Position numbers and translations under genes: made by a program
DNA from: Brachyspira sp949287565
GTDB taxonomy: Bacteria > Spirochaetota > Brachyspiria > Brachyspirales > Brachyspiraceae
Reading direction: 5' to 3' (one strand)
Assembly (NCBI RefSeq): GCF_036997615.1
Contig: NZ_JAWLQA010000043.1
DNA: 26,736 bases
Shown: positions 7,412-15,748 of the stretch, piece after piece
Layout: each line of letters begins with the position of its first letter
Numbering within the stretch: position 1 is the stretch's first letter
The notes under the pieces: model-generated
Databases searched by the model: none
Seen by the model: the letters and a program-made list of their open reading frames with translations, nothing else
What the model was told of the DNA's origin: nothing

Positions 7412-8880
7412 TATAATATGAAAAACGCTCCAAATGTAAATTCTAATCCTGTGAGATTAACAGTTTTAATCTGCTCTGGTAAAGAAACTTCATGACCATC
7501 GCTGAAAACTCCCAAATTAATAGGATTAGTGTAAAATCTATATCCAACTCCTAAATTTAAGCCTATAGTATCTGTAACATTATACTGTAAAGAAGCTATG
7601 GCACCTATGCCAAACATAATATCTCTTGAATCTATTTTAGATCCGCTTTTTAAATAGCTGTAATTATCAGTATAGTAATTTCCTCCTATTACTTCTCCTA
7701 TAGTTGTAAAGGATATTCCCATACCTATATAAGGCGAAATTACAAATCTTAAAACTTCCTGATATAAATTTATATTAATATCGAAATTAAATCTAGTATC
7801 TACAGCGTAACTTGATTTTAAAAAGTCACCGAATAATATGCCTATACTTAAATTTGGTGAAAATAATACCCCATTATACCCCATTTTTAAATGCAGTCCT
7901 AAAGCATATTCATTTTTCTTTAATGATACTTTTATCTTTCCAGCATTTGGGCTGAAACTGCTTTGAAATATTTTTTCTGTAGCCTGTATATTATAAGAAG
8001 CATAATTCAAGAATATTCCAAATCCGAAATCTCCTATAACTGTTTCTCTAGCAATATCTCCCGGTAATATATTATTTCCTCTTGATATTTTTGCTATTAA
8101 ATACTCATTATTAAGTTCTTTAACTCTTAAAGTACCTTTATAGTTATATCCTCCGCTTATTACATTTCCAGAAGGAAGTATTATATCTTCTTTTTTTGAA
8201 TAAACTTTGAATCTAGTTTTTGAACTAACCCCATGATTTTTACCTGCAAGCAATATAACATTTCCGCCGTCTACATCTGCTATAGTTAATGTTATTTTAA
8301 ATATGCTTTTCATTTTGTTTTCTACTTTATATGCTAAATTATTGCAGGCATTATCTATAAGGCTTTCTCTTAAAGAATAAGAAGGATAAGTGCTTGTGCT
8401 GTAATAAGCAGAACCTTGTAATTTTGAAGAGTAAAGTATTTTTGTAGTTTCTACATCAACTATTTGAAGTACCATTTCAACTACAGAATATAAACTGAAA
8501 CTTCCGTCATCATTATGTTCTATTGTAACATTGGCAGATACTATTTTACCTGTTACTGCTTTTGAATATCCGTATATTTTACCAACTTCAATTACTTGTT
8601 TTTCTGTGATACCTGTTAATTGAAGCTCCATTTCTTTTAAATATTTATCTAAATTTTTCCTATCTACTATATTAAATCTATTCATTCTTGTTAATGAATT
8701 TTCTATTAATGCTGTCATTTTACCACCTAAATCTTCTCCGTATCCGGAGGAGGTACCCTGTATTTCAAAGACAGCTATATTTTCTTTTTCGTAAGTTTCG
8801 CCTATTTCTTTTTTTATTTGCTTAGATAGCAATATAGATGGAAATATCAATATTAAAAATACAATTTTTCTTATAAACAT
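7411..8880 (-). CDS. CsgG-like protein fused to an outer-membrane beta-barrel
   Basis: A protein of 489 residues. Signal peptide 1-20 has no lipobox cysteine. Residues about 32-195 resemble the CsgG fold: ENIAVFEIQGTSSGYGEDLG, LIENSLTRMNRFNIVDRKNL, ITEKQVIEVGKIYGYSKAVTG, and a later LVEM/DVETTKIL strand pair. Residues about 196-280 (DVDGGNVILLAGKNHGVSSK...LPGDIARE) resemble the FlgT C-terminal type of small beta domain. From about 284 to 489 the sequence is alternating strands rich in G, Y and N, consistent with an eight-strand barrel. CsgG-type domains form secretion channels or sense envelope state, usually as lipoproteins; fusion to a barrel is unusual. It is first in a two-gene operon and is transcribed away from ybaB. 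The domain calls come from motif memory and not from a profile search. Confidence 0.65.
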   Translation of the reverse strand: MFIRKIVFLILIFPSILLSKQIKKEIGETYEKENIAVFEIQGTSSGYGEDLGGKMTALIENSLTRMNRFNIVDRKNLDKYLKEMELQLTGITEKQVIEVGKIYGYSKAVTGKIVSANVTIEHNDDGSFSLYSVVEMVLQIVDVETTKILYSSKLQGSAYYSTSTYPSYSLRESLIDNACNNLAYKVENKMKSIFKITLTIADVDGGNVILLAGKNHGVSSKTRFKVYSKKEDIILPSGNVISGGYNYKGTLRVKELNNEYLIAKISRGNNILPGDIARETVIGDFGFGIFLNYASYNIQATEKIFQSSFSPNAGKIKVSLKKNEYALGLHLKMGYNGVLFSPNLSIGILFGDFLKSSYAVDTRFNFDININLYQEVLRFVISPYIGMGISFTTIGEVIGGNYYTDNYSYLKSGSKIDSRDIMFGIGAIASLQYNVTDTIGLNLGVGYRFYTNPINLGVFSDGHEVSLPEQIKTVNLTGLEFTFGAFFIL

Positions 8881-8928
8881 TGTTATCTATAGTTTTATTT
8901 AAATTTTAATTAGCCTAGTACAGTATAT

Positions 8929-8955
8929 GTTATATTCTTAGAATAAAAAAGTCAA
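8929..8955 (-). promoter_or_regulatory. possible promoter for the CsgG-like operon
   Basis: Read on the minus strand, TTGACT (8955-8950) is followed after 15 bp by TATAAC (8934-8929), about 50 nt before the ATG. The spacer is short, so this is tentative. Confidence 0.4.
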
Positions 8956-8976
8956 ATTTATACTGTTTTATTCTTA

Positions 8977-9005
8977 TTGATAAATTATTAAAAAGAATAT
9001 ATATT
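8977..9005 (+). promoter_or_regulatory. possible promoter for ybaB-recR
   Basis: TTGATA (8977-8982) and TATATT (9000-9005) with a 17-bp spacer lie about 32 nt before the ybaB-like ATG. With the minus-strand promoter at 8929-8955, they make a divergent promoter region. Confidence 0.45.
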
Positions 9006-9036
9006 ATATCATATTAATAAAAAGGAGTATAAAATT

Positions 9037-9471
9037 ATGAGTGAAAATAGTATAAAATATAGTTCAGCAGGTAACCTAGTGTCTTTAACTATGAACAAAT
9101 CATATAATATAACTAGTTTTAATATAGATGAAAGCCTTTTAGCAAAGGATCAGAAAGAATTATTAGAGGAAATGATAAGCTCAAGCATTAATGAAGCTGT
9201 TTCAAAAGTGAATGAATTAAGAAAAAAGTTAGAAGAAGAAGATACTGATAATGAAAGAGAACAAGCTAAGCCGCAGCCTAATTTATTTAATATGAATTTC
9301 AAAGATATGAATCAAATGTTTAATGATATAAGCAAAATGACTTCTGTAGAGTATAAAGACGGTAAAATAAATATCTCTTTGGATTCTATAACTCCAGACA
9401 TGATATCAAAAATGAATGATATGATGAACAACATGAATAATAAAAATGATGATGATAACAATAAGGAATAA
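9037..9471 (+). CDS. ybaB: YbaB/EbfC-like nucleoid-associated protein, atypical architecture
   Basis: This 144-residue protein precedes recR by 5 nt, the usual YbaB position. Residues about 7-67 fit the YbaB core: SAGNLVSLTMNKSYNITSFN corresponds to SAGGLVKVTVNG...I, then IDESLLAKDQKELLEEMI and SINEAVSKVNELRKKLEEE. Typical YbaB proteins have an N-terminal helix of about 25-30 residues before this core; here only six residues precede it, and AAGGAG 9 nt before the ATG fixes the start. Instead there is a C-terminal extension of about 75 residues, rich in Asn, Met and Asp (NLFNMNFKDMNQMFNDISKM and later). YbaB proteins dimerise and bind DNA; the changed layout could alter either. The family call is supported by context and core motif. 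Confidence 0.7.
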   Translation: MSENSIKYSSAGNLVSLTMNKSYNITSFNIDESLLAKDQKELLEEMISSSINEAVSKVNELRKKLEEEDTDNEREQAKPQPNLFNMNFKDMNQMFNDISKMTSVEYKDGKINISLDSITPDMISKMNDMMNNMNNKNDDDNNKE

Positions 9472-9476
9472 TCATT

Positions 9477-10082
9477 TTGAATAATATACAATCTTTGGAT
9501 AAACTCACACAAATTATATCAAGACTTCCTGGAATAGGTACAAGGACAGCTATGAGGCTTGCCTTGTATTTATTTGACTGTGATGATGAATATTTAAAAG
9601 AATTTTCAGAGGTTTTATCTTCTTTGCATGAAAATATTAAGTTATGTAATATATGCTATAGTTTGAGTGATAATGATATTTGCGATATATGCAGTAATGA
9701 TAAGAGAGAGCATAATAAAATATGTATTGTAGAATCTTATCCGGATATGCTTGCCATAGAAAAAACAGAAGAGTATAATGGAGTTTATCATATATTAGGA
9801 GGGCTTATATCTCCTCTTAAAGGCATTGGTATAAGCGATATAAGAATAAGAGAACTCATAGAAAGAGTTAATAAAAATAATATAGAAGAAATAATGATAG
9901 CATTCAGTGCATCTTTAGAAGCTGATACAACTGCATCATATATTTATAAAACATTAAAAGAAAATAATTTTAACGGAAGAGTAACACGCATCACTTATGG
10001 AATATCTTTAGCAAGCGATATAGAAAATGCAGATTCCAGATCTTTAGCCAGAAGTATTTTAGACAGAGTCGAAATGAATTAA
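9477..10082 (+). CDS. recR: recombination mediator protein RecR
   Basis: RecR works with RecO (and RecF) to load RecA on single-stranded DNA during gap repair. The 201 residues match the normal length. The helix-hairpin-helix has SRLPGIGTRTAMRLALYL (15-32), the four zinc cysteines are C57, C60, C69 and C72, and the Toprim domain begins at KICIVESYPDMLAIEKT with YHILGGLISPLKGIG (104-118). The start is TTG at 9477: AAGGAA (9463-9468) lies 8 nt upstream and no ATG fits. The ribosome binding site overlaps the end of the ybaB-like gene, so the two are coupled. Confidence 0.95.
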   Translation: MNNIQSLDKLTQIISRLPGIGTRTAMRLALYLFDCDDEYLKEFSEVLSSLHENIKLCNICYSLSDNDICDICSNDKREHNKICIVESYPDMLAIEKTEEYNGVYHILGGLISPLKGIGISDIRIRELIERVNKNNIEEIMIAFSASLEADTTASYIYKTLKENNFNGRVTRITYGISLASDIENADSRSLARSILDRVEMN

Positions 10083-10145
10083 TTTTTAATTTTTTTTTAG
10101 TTTTTTTGTTTATAGTTATTATAATTATTATGTAAAAGGCATTAA

Positions 10146-11090
10146 ATGAAAAATTATATATTATCTATTGGCGGCTCAAATATAGATATACAAGGATTTT
10201 CAAAAAGCAGAATACTTTTAAAAGAATCAAATCCGGGAAAAATAAAAGTATGTACAGGCGGAGTGGAAAGAAATATCATTAATAACTTGTCAAATATAGG
10301 ATTAAAAAATATAAAATTTATTACTTCTATAGGAAATGATATTTTCGGGGATATACTTTTTAATAATATAAAATCATTAGGTGTTGATGTTTCTTATATA
10401 GTAAGAAATGGAAGCAGCACTTCATATATAGCTATTATGAATAATGATAGAGATATGGAAATAGCCATGTCTGATATGGATACTTTAGATGAAAATATAA
10501 ATATCGGATATTTAGAGAGTATAAGAGATATTATAGAAAATGCTGAGTTCATAACTATGGATGCCGTTATGAATAGAGATATATTTGAATACATTATAAA
10601 AAACTTTCCAAATAAAAAACTTCTTACCGATGCTGTTTCAATAAAAAAATCAGAACATATAAAAGGATTAGAAGAACATATTTATGCTTTGAAGCTTAAT
10701 TCTAATGAAGCATCTTTTCTTCTTGACAGAGATATAAATACTATAGAAGAAGGAAAAGAGGCTGTAAAAATATTTTTAGAAAAAGGAGTCAAAGAAATCT
10801 ATATAACATTCGGTGCTTTAGGTATATGTTATGGTACTTATAATAATATTAATGAAGCATATTATTTGAAAGCTCCAAAGGTAAATATTGTAAATGCTAC
10901 AGGGGCAGGCGATGCTTTTATGGCTGGAATTGTATATTCTATATTTTATGATTATGATTTGTATTATAAAGTGAAGTTTGCGGCTGTTATGGCTATGTTT
11001 GCTTTGGAGAGTGAGGAAACGGTTAATGACAATACTAATTTTGATAAAGTAACAAAAAGAATAGAAAATATTTTTGGAATAAAAAATTAA
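10146..11090 (+). CDS. psuK: PfkB-family kinase, probable pseudouridine kinase PsuK
   Basis: This is a ribokinase-fold enzyme of 314 residues. It has the N-terminal GGSNIDIQG (9-17, substrate Asp region), CTGGVERNIINNLSNIG (36-52), SIGNDIFGDIL (61-71), and the C-terminal anion-hole signature ATGAGDAF (251-258), with D256 as the catalytic base. The kinase phosphorylates pseudouridine to pseudouridine 5'-phosphate, which the product of psuG, 20 nt downstream, cleaves. The substrate assignment rests on that pairing, since PfkB kinases are hard to tell apart by motif. An AAAAGG ribosome binding site precedes the ATG. It lies 63 nt after recR in the same direction. No nucleoside transporter is adjacent. 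Confidence 0.85.
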   Translation: MKNYILSIGGSNIDIQGFSKSRILLKESNPGKIKVCTGGVERNIINNLSNIGLKNIKFITSIGNDIFGDILFNNIKSLGVDVSYIVRNGSSTSYIAIMNNDRDMEIAMSDMDTLDENINIGYLESIRDIIENAEFITMDAVMNRDIFEYIIKNFPNKKLLTDAVSIKKSEHIKGLEEHIYALKLNSNEASFLLDRDINTIEEGKEAVKIFLEKGVKEIYITFGALGICYGTYNNINEAYYLKAPKVNIVNATGAGDAFMAGIVYSIFYDYDLYYKVKFAAVMAMFALESEETVNDNTNFDKVTKRIENIFGIKN

Positions 11091-11110
11091 TTAAATATTG
11101 GAGAATAAAT

Positions 11111-12037
11111 ATGAATAATTTAGAAGAATTTTTAGATATAAGCGAAGAAGTTAAAGAGTCTTTACATGAGAAGAAAGCTGTTGTGGCATTAGAAAGCACA
11201 ATAATATCACATGGTATGCCTTATCCTGAAAATGTGGAAAGTGCTTTAAACTCTGAAAAAAATATACGTGAAAATAATGCAGTACCAGCAACTATTGCAA
11301 TAATCAAAGGAAGAATAAAAGTAGGTTTAAATAAAGAAGAACTTGAATATATGGGCTCTAATAAAAATATAGCAAAATCAAGCAGAAGAGATTTGCCTGT
11401 TATGCTTGCTTTAAAAAAAGACGGAGCTACTACAGTAACAACTACTATGATAGGTGCTTCTCTTGCAGGAATAAAAGTATTTGCTACAGGAGGAATAGGA
11501 GGAGTTCACAGATATGCTCAGGAAACTTTTGATATATCAGCAGATTTGCAGGAGTTAAGCAAAACAAATGTTGCCGTTGTATGTGCAGGGGCAAAATCAA
11601 TACTTGATATAGGGCTTACTATAGAATATCTTGAAACTTTTGGTATACCTGTTCTTGGTTATAAAACAGAAAATTTTCCTGCATTCTATACAAGAGAGAG
11701 CGGATACAAAGTTGATTATAAAATAGATACTACAAAAGATATAGCTAATATACTTGATACAAAATGGAGATTAGGTTTAAATGGAGGAGTTTTGGTTTGT
11801 AATCCTATACCAGAAGAATATGAAATGGATAATAATTACATTAATAAAATAATAGATGAAACAGTAAAAGAGGCTAGGGATAAAAACATATCAGGAAAAG
11901 ATGTTACACCTTATATATTAGCTAAGCTTCATAGCGTAACAGAAAATAAGAGTCTTAAAGCTAATAAGGAGCTAGTTTATAATAATTGCCGTGTTGCTGC
12001 TAACATTGCTTATGATTATTCAAATTTGATTAGGTAA
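11111..12037 (+). CDS. psuG: pseudouridine-5'-phosphate glycosidase
   Basis: PsuG breaks the C-C glycosidic bond of pseudouridine 5'-phosphate to give uracil and ribose 5-phosphate, the second step of pseudouridine breakdown. The 308 residues are of normal length. The family signatures are clear: ALESTIISHGMPYPENVE (26-43), TGGIGGVHRYAQETFDISAD (126-145), CAGAKSILD (158-166, where K162 is the expected Schiff-base lysine), GYKTENFPAFYTRESG (183-198) and the C-terminal NISGKDVTPYILAKL. GGAG sits about 8 nt before the ATG. It follows psuK directly. Confidence 0.95.
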   Translation: MNNLEEFLDISEEVKESLHEKKAVVALESTIISHGMPYPENVESALNSEKNIRENNAVPATIAIIKGRIKVGLNKEELEYMGSNKNIAKSSRRDLPVMLALKKDGATTVTTTMIGASLAGIKVFATGGIGGVHRYAQETFDISADLQELSKTNVAVVCAGAKSILDIGLTIEYLETFGIPVLGYKTENFPAFYTRESGYKVDYKIDTTKDIANILDTKWRLGLNGGVLVCNPIPEEYEMDNNYINKIIDETVKEARDKNISGKDVTPYILAKLHSVTENKSLKANKELVYNNCRVAANIAYDYSNLIR

Positions 12038-12043
12038 CATAAT

Positions 12044-12060
12044 AAATAATTTTAATAATG
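12044..12060 (+). repeat. 17-nt direct repeat, left border of the ATPase/nuclease module
   Basis: AAATAATTTTAATAATG occurs here and again, identically, at 13722-13738. The copies lie just outside the two-gene module, the right copy running into the start of the S9 peptidase gene. The sequence is low-complexity, so chance is possible. Confidence 0.5.
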
Positions 12061-12063
12061 TTA

Positions 12064-12085
12064 ACTCCGATATTGATAATGGAGT
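12064..12085 (+). promoter_or_regulatory. hairpin covering the ATPase ribosome binding site
   Basis: ACTCC (12064-12068) is complementary to GGAGT (12081-12085), with an inner TAT/ATA pairing (12071-12073 and 12076-12078). The GGAG is the ribosome binding site for ATG 12094. Folding would reduce translation of the module. Confidence 0.45.
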
Positions 12086-12093
12086 ATTTTAAT

Positions 12094-13152
12094 ATGTATG
12101 TAGAAAATGTTCGTATAAAGAATTTTACAGTATTTAAAGATTGTTATACAGATTTCAGTAAAGGAGTTAACATATTTATTGGCGAGAATGGAACAGGCAA
12201 AACTCATTTACTTAAAGCTATTTATTGTTTAGATAGTAATATTTATACAGATAATGAAGAATATGGTGAATATTATTATTTTTCTTTAATGAACCAATTC
12301 CCATTAAATTCTGGATTATTATTGAATAATAAACATGATATAAATAATTTGTGGAAAATAATTTTTAATAATGATCTTTATTTACATTGTAATACTCCTC
12401 CTCAAATAGAAAATAATGATTATCTATTAAAACATTCAAATAAGATAGTAAATCTTTATGTTTTAGATATTTTGAATAATTATCCTTTCCCATTTAATAA
12501 AAAATTTGCATACATACCATGCAAAGATATTTTAACTAATTCAAAAGGTTTTATCTCCTTATATAATAAAAGGGAAGTATCTTTTGAATCAGTATACTAT
12601 GATATTTTAAATAAAGCTTTTGTGCCTCAATTAAGAGAGTTAGATCTATATTTAGAAGATATTACAAAAAAAATAGAAAATGCAATAGGCGGAATCGTTA
12701 TTCAAAAAGATGAAGTATTTTTTATTAAGTATAAAGATTTTGGGGAAGTGCAGTTTACAATGGTGGCAGAAGGGCATAAAAAACTTGCTTTGCTTTGGCT
12801 TCTTATAAAAAATGGAGAAATAGATAAAGATACTATACTTCTTTTTGATGAACCTGAATCAAATTTAAATCCTAAACTTACAAGAGTTTTGGTTGAAATA
12901 TTACTAAGTTTATCAAGATTGGGCGTTCAAATATTTTTAGCTACACATAATAATTTTATTATAGAAGATTTTGAATTACAAAGAAAAGAAAATGATAAAA
13001 TAAAGTTTCATTCTTTTTATTTTGATGAAGATAAAAATAATGGTGTATTAATCGAAAGCAGTGAATATTTAAATAATATACATCATAATTCAATAGAAGA
13101 TAAATTTGAAGAGCAGCATTTACAATCTATAGAAAAAGCATTTAAAAATTGA
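12094..13152 (+). CDS. AAA/ABC-type ATPase (AAA_15/AAA_21, OLD-like) of a two-gene module
   Basis: A cytoplasmic ATPase of 352 residues from ATG 12094, chosen because GGAG at 12081-12084 lies 9 nt upstream (an in-frame ATG at 12058 has no site). It opens YVENVRIKNFTVFKD, the usual RecF/SMC-like start. Walker A is GENGTGKT (30-37), the signature-like helix AEGHKKLALLWLL (225-237), Walker B LLFDEPES (249-256) and the switch histidine LATHNNF (282-288). Between Walker A and the signature is about 190 residues of unrecognised insert. This layout is shared by ATPases of defence systems such as Septu, PARIS, OLD/Gabija and AbiEii-like proteins. The next gene starts 2 nt after the stop and encodes a nuclease-like protein, which suggests a joint role. 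No match to a named system is recognised. Confidence 0.8.
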   Translation: MYVENVRIKNFTVFKDCYTDFSKGVNIFIGENGTGKTHLLKAIYCLDSNIYTDNEEYGEYYYFSLMNQFPLNSGLLLNNKHDINNLWKIIFNNDLYLHCNTPPQIENNDYLLKHSNKIVNLYVLDILNNYPFPFNKKFAYIPCKDILTNSKGFISLYNKREVSFESVYYDILNKAFVPQLRELDLYLEDITKKIENAIGGIVIQKDEVFFIKYKDFGEVQFTMVAEGHKKLALLWLLIKNGEIDKDTILLFDEPESNLNPKLTRVLVEILLSLSRLGVQIFLATHNNFIIEDFELQRKENDKIKFHSFYFDEDKNNGVLIESSEYLNNIHHNSIEDKFEEQHLQSIEKAFKN

Positions 13153-13154
13153 TT

Positions 13155-13706
13155 ATGGAAATATTTGAAGAAAAAAGTAATTTTAAAATGATTTATGATG
13201 ATAATTCTAATATCACTGTAAGAAAAATAGATGATGAGAATTCTAATTATACTCATTTTATGAAGAATGTTGATTTTATTGTATATGTTAATAATATAAT
13301 TGTTTTTATTGAGGTAAAAAATTATAATGAAGAATATTCATCACTTCAAACAGAAGAAGAAAAAGAAAATTTCTTTTCAAAATTTGTATATAGAAAACCA
13401 GATAAAGGACATTCATATACTTATGATTGTATACAAAAAGCAAGAGATACATTTATAAGAGAATATTCATCAAACAAGTTAGGTTTAAATATACATTATT
13501 ATGTTATTGTTTCTATGCCTAATACTGTTCCTAATTTTGTATTAAGAAATATGCGTAAAGATTTGGAACGTTATTTACCTATTTTTTCAAAAGTTGATGA
13601 TAAATTATATACTAATCAATTTATACATACTTATAATGTTTTAACAGAAAATTCTTGGAATAGTTATATGAAAAATATATTAGGTATTGAAGTTAATTTT
13701 TATTAG
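13155..13706 (+). CDS. small PD-(D/E)XK nuclease-like protein, partner of the ATPase
   Basis: This 183-residue protein begins at ATG 13155, 2 nt after the ATPase stop, with no clear ribosome binding site of its own, so it is probably translated by coupling. The run VDFIVYVNNIIVFIEVKNYN carries D40 and, 13 residues later, E53-V-K55 at the end of a hydrophobic strand. This is the D-X(n)-E-X-K core of PD-(D/E)XK nucleases. A helix with Q94 (CIQKARDTFI) follows, as in the motif IV of many such enzymes, then a strand NIHYYVIVSMP. No DNA-binding domain is visible. The fold call is from motif pattern alone. The tight pairing with an OLD/AAA-type ATPase suggests nucleic-acid cleavage under ATPase control, possibly in anti-phage defence. 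Confidence 0.6.
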   Translation: MEIFEEKSNFKMIYDDNSNITVRKIDDENSNYTHFMKNVDFIVYVNNIIVFIEVKNYNEEYSSLQTEEEKENFFSKFVYRKPDKGHSYTYDCIQKARDTFIREYSSNKLGLNIHYYVIVSMPNTVPNFVLRNMRKDLERYLPIFSKVDDKLYTNQFIHTYNVLTENSWNSYMKNILGIEVNFY

Positions 13707-13721
13707 TATATTTTATAAATA

Positions 13722-13738
13722 AAATAATTTTAATAATG
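13722..13738 (+). repeat. 17-nt direct repeat, right border of the ATPase/nuclease module
   Basis: Identical to 12044-12060. Its last three bases are the ATG (13736-13738) of the S9 peptidase reading frame. Confidence 0.5.
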
Positions 13739-15748
13739 GATTTATGTATGGAAAATTTAAATATAAAAGACTTTTTGAAATTCAATTTTTTATCTAATAT
13801 AGAGCTTTCAAAGGATAATAAAAATTTACTGTTTGTTAAAAGCAATCAGGATTATGAGAATAATAATTATATTTCAGATGCTTTTATTTATAATATTGAG
13901 AAAAATAAAATTTATAAACTCACTTCTGTAAAAGATGCTTCTCTTGTTTCTTGGCTTGATAATGATACTGTAATATTTAAATCATCATTAAGAGATGAAG
14001 AATTGAAAAGCAAAAAAGATGAGGAGTTTATAGATTATTCTTTAATTTATTCTATCAATATAAACGGAGGAGAGGCTGAAAGTTTATTTAATATTGAACT
14101 TGAAGTAATAGATTTATATGCTATAGATGAAAATAATTTTTTGATAAAAGCAGTTTATGATATTAACAGAGATAAAAAAAGAAAAGAAGATAATTATTTA
14201 GAATGGGCTAAAGAAGAAATTGATTATGAAGTATTTGATGAAATTCCTTTTTGGATTAATAATGTAGGTATAACAAATAAAAAAAGAGATAGGCTCTATC
14301 ATTATAATAAAAAAGAAAATAAATTAACTGCCATTACAGATGAATACAGTAATGTTAATTCTTTTAAATATAAAGACGGTAAAGTATTATGTGTTATAAA
14401 CTCTTTTAAAGACAAAGCTCCTATCACTTCAGAACTTCGTTTATATGATATAAATGATGTTAATAATATAAAAGAAAAAATTATTATAGATTCTAATAAA
14501 TACGCAATATACTTTGCTGATTTTATAATTGATAATGATAATAAAGAAAAAATTATTTCTGTTATGGCAGATATGAAAAAATACGGACTCAATGAAAACA
14601 GCAGTTTCTATTTAATAGATGAGAATAATAATATTAATCTTGTATATCATTATGATAACGGGCTTGGAAATATGATAGGAACCGATTGTTCTTTTGGAGG
14701 CGGCAAGGATATTAGAGTTTATAAAAATCAAATATATTTCGTAGGCACAGAAAATGAAAATGCTCATATTAAATGCTTAGATTTAAAAGGAAATATAAAA
14801 AATATCACTAATAAACAAGGTGCGGTTAATTACTTTGATGTTTCTAATGATGATATATATTTTATAGCTTTCAGAGATTTGAAGCTAGAAGAAATATATT
14901 GTATTAATAAGGAAATAGAAAAGCAATTAACTCATTTCAATGAAGATATATTAAAAGAAAAAAGTTTATCAATACCGGAGAAAGTTTCATTTAAGACTCC
15001 TAATAATTTTGAAATAGACGGCTGGGTATTAAAGCCAATAAATTATGATGAAAATAAAAAATATCCTGCAATACTTGATATACATGGAGGGCCGAAAACT
15101 GCTTACGGAGAAATATTCTTTAATGAAATGCAGGTTTGGGCTAATATGGGTTATTTTGTATTTTTCTGCAATCCTAGAGGAAGCGAAGGAAAAGGAAATG
15201 CATTTGCTGATATAAGAGGAATATACGGAACTATTGATTATGAAGATATAATGAAGTTTACTGATATTGTTCTTGAAAAATACACTAATATAGATAAAGA
15301 TAGAATAGGAGTAACAGGCGGTTCTTATGGCGGATTTATGGTTAACTGGATAATAGGGCATACTAATAGATTCAAATGTGCAGCTTCTCAGCGTTCTATA
15401 TCAAATTGGATAGATGATTTCGGAACTACAGATATAGGTTATTATTTCAATCCTGATGAATTAGGCGGAGATGCGTGGAGTGGTTTTGATAAATTATGGG
15501 AACAGTCGCCATTAAAATATGCTAATAATGCAAAGACTCCTACATTATTTATACATAGCGAAGAAGATTATAGATGTTATCAGAGTCAGGCTTTTCAAAT
15601 GTTTACTGCTTTGAAATATTATGGTATTGAATCTAGAATATGTTTATTTAAAGGCGAAAATCATGAACTTTCAAGAAGCGGAAAACCAAAACATAGGGTA
15701 AGAAGATTAAAAGAAATTACAGATTGGTTTGAAAAATATTTAAAATAG
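13736..15748 (+). CDS. S9 family serine peptidase (acylaminoacyl-peptidase/prolyl oligopeptidase type)
   Basis: A cytoplasmic peptidase of 670 residues without a signal peptide. Residues about 1-410 are repetitive beta-strand segments typical of the N-terminal propeller, which admits only short peptides. Residues about 415-670 are the alpha/beta hydrolase domain: ILDIHGGPKTAYG (446-458, oxyanion region), NPRGSEGKG (479-487), the nucleophile elbow GGSYGG with S530, then D611 (HSEEDYRC) and H643 (GENHELS). These make a complete catalytic triad, so it should be active on short or N-acylated peptides. The start is uncertain: ATG 13736 lies in the direct repeat with a poor ribosome binding site, and ATG 13748 (four codons later) is an alternative. 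It is close behind the ATPase/nuclease pair but unrelated in function. Confidence 0.9.
   Translation: MDLCMENLNIKDFLKFNFLSNIELSKDNKNLLFVKSNQDYENNNYISDAFIYNIEKNKIYKLTSVKDASLVSWLDNDTVIFKSSLRDEELKSKKDEEFIDYSLIYSININGGEAESLFNIELEVIDLYAIDENNFLIKAVYDINRDKKRKEDNYLEWAKEEIDYEVFDEIPFWINNVGITNKKRDRLYHYNKKENKLTAITDEYSNVNSFKYKDGKVLCVINSFKDKAPITSELRLYDINDVNNIKEKIIIDSNKYAIYFADFIIDNDNKEKIISVMADMKKYGLNENSSFYLIDENNNINLVYHYDNGLGNMIGTDCSFGGGKDIRVYKNQIYFVGTENENAHIKCLDLKGNIKNITNKQGAVNYFDVSNDDIYFIAFRDLKLEEIYCINKEIEKQLTHFNEDILKEKSLSIPEKVSFKTPNNFEIDGWVLKPINYDENKKYPAILDIHGGPKTAYGEIFFNEMQVWANMGYFVFFCNPRGSEGKGNAFADIRGIYGTIDYEDIMKFTDIVLEKYTNIDKDRIGVTGGSYGGFMVNWIIGHTNRFKCAASQRSISNWIDDFGTTDIGYYFNPDELGGDAWSGFDKLWEQSPLKYANNAKTPTLFIHSEEDYRCYQSQAFQMFTALKYYGIESRICLFKGENHELSRSGKPKHRVRRLKEITDWFEKYLK

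Noticed and set aside
15029..15361. Minus-strand ORF inside the S9 peptidase
   Set aside because: It lies opposite the catalytic domain, whose motifs are intact; a shadow frame.
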